This document shows, one piece after another, positions 63,172 to 64,000 of a stretch of 64,000 nucleotides of DNA; the first letter of the stretch is position 1, and the number at the start of each line of letters is the position of its first letter. The translations under genes and the position numbers were made by a program. Below the pieces are notes generated by a model. That model saw only the letters and a program-made list of their open reading frames with translations, searched no databases and was not told the origin of the DNA. The DNA comes from Romboutsia_E sp900604535 (GTDB lineage Bacteria > Bacillota > Clostridia > Peptostreptococcales > Peptostreptococcaceae), in contig NZ_UWOT01000015.1 of the NCBI RefSeq assembly GCF_900604535.1, forward strand, positions 15,507-79,506. The letters run 5' to 3'.

Positions 63172-64000
63172 AATCTCCCTACCTCTCCCTCATAAAGGTG
63201 TTAATATGATTATTTCCATATGAGCACTCTATTTTATTTGTTGTATCCTATAATACGACAACGAAATATTTTTGTATTGTTAAGAATACCTTTATAGTAG
63301 GTTCTATTAATATAGTTACAATTAATAAACTATATTCAACAAAATATACTTGTGCTAATTGACCTCATACTAAAGTTAATAATTTTTCACTATTAGATTG
63401 TATCAATATAAATGGACCTAAAATTATTCTATTCATAAATGACCATATCTAATTTATAGAAAACGTTTGTTTCGTATCTATATTACCACTATTTTAGCTA
63501 CTAACTAAAATAAATCCCTCATTGTAACTGTAAATGATATAATCACTTAAAATAAAGAATAAAGCATTTAACTGGTTTATAAACTTTCAACCCAAAGTCT
63601 TATTTAATAAGTCTATAGATCTGTCTTCATTATATTTTATATCAACAAAATACAAACTTGATTAAATTAAATAGATTTAATGAATCTATTGTACTTAATT
63701 TTGATGCAGATCCTATAACTCACTTTAATGATTGATAAATTAATGATATTATAAAATATATTCAATCCATAAACACTTACTACTATTAATTAAGAGCTAT
63801 AATTCATAGCAAATATTCATTTATAATATCGGCAACTACTATCTTTCTTTTCTTTAATATTTATAGAACTTATTTTAATACGTCATTGTTCCCTGTTTTA
63901 AGTTTCATATTTTTCTAGTCTTTTTATTTACTATTTTATCGATTTCTGATTATTCTTATTAAATTGTATCTTTTGAATATGCTTATGTAGATCTTACTCC
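63172..64000. other. Region upstream of lacZ without a recognisable gene
   Basis: 829 AT-rich bases up to the window end, with stops in all frames I read. It must hold the lacZ promoter, but I could not settle which hexamers are used. No regulator gene is visible inside the window. Confidence 0.6.

Noticed and set aside
63459..63473. CcpA cre-like site (GAAAACGTTTGTTTC) upstream of lacZ
   Set aside because: Only the left half fits the consensus; about 290 bases from the start codon.

Overview
The window is about 27-29% G+C (judged by eye) and carries spore-forming Clostridia genes. The order ispE, sipL (SPOCS/LysM SpoIVA-interacting protein), veg, yabG matches Clostridioides difficile. With PyrR-type attenuation, a class-II-like uxu set and many DUF families common in that group, it suggests a member of Peptostreptococcaceae (Clostridioides, Paraclostridium, Romboutsia or Terrisporobacter type). 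I cannot name the species. I see no rRNA, tRNA or CRISPR array.

Layout. 1-10.5 kb is core: a GntR regulator cut by the window edge, ispE, sipL, veg (5' end frameshifted by a pentanucleotide repeat), yabG with a good SigK promoter, a divergently oriented pair of decayed pseudouridine-catabolism genes (PfkB kinase without its GAGD motif, PsuG-like protein without key residues), then SEC-C, UPF0489, RluA-type and RlmI-type genes, a DUF3298 protein and a small ORF. 10.5-16.8 kb holds carB, carA and pyrF behind a roughly 340-nt leader with three PyrR-binding loops and two terminators, plus a nitroreductase. 17-27.4 kb is mixed metabolism and transport: M29 aminopeptidase, intact PfkB kinase, a broken metH next to intact luxS, a TtcA-like PP-loop enzyme, DUF488, ferredoxin, XRE-cupin regulator divergent from a DMT exporter, a Ca2+/H+ antiporter, a PhnA-like protein and the Ctc form of ribosomal protein L25. 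27.6-33.6 kb is a complete D-glucuronate pathway (UxaC, UxuB, UxuA, KdgK, Eda) with a GntR regulator and a palindromic operator candidate.

33.7-58.4 kb is accessory. It has a broken immunity-like gene, an orphan nucleotide-cyclase-like protein, an ABC exporter with its own two-component system, a DUF2971 gene cut by a large serine recombinase, and then a mobile-element region (about 41.35-57.45 kb) with a primase-helicase, RadC, a Mor-like regulator, an orphan PAS histidine kinase and several unknown proteins. Part of this element is duplicated: the copy at 50.0-53.1 kb is mostly intact and the copy at 55.0-57.3 kb is mostly pseudogenes. A GC-rich 15-bp motif (TCCCGAAACCCCGTA) flanks one gene of the module in inverted orientation in both copies. 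No phage structural genes, relaxase or conjugation genes are recognisable, so the element looks like a satellite or a decayed integrative element.

58.4-64 kb holds lacZ and a GPH-family sugar transporter, then about 830 bases without a recognisable gene.
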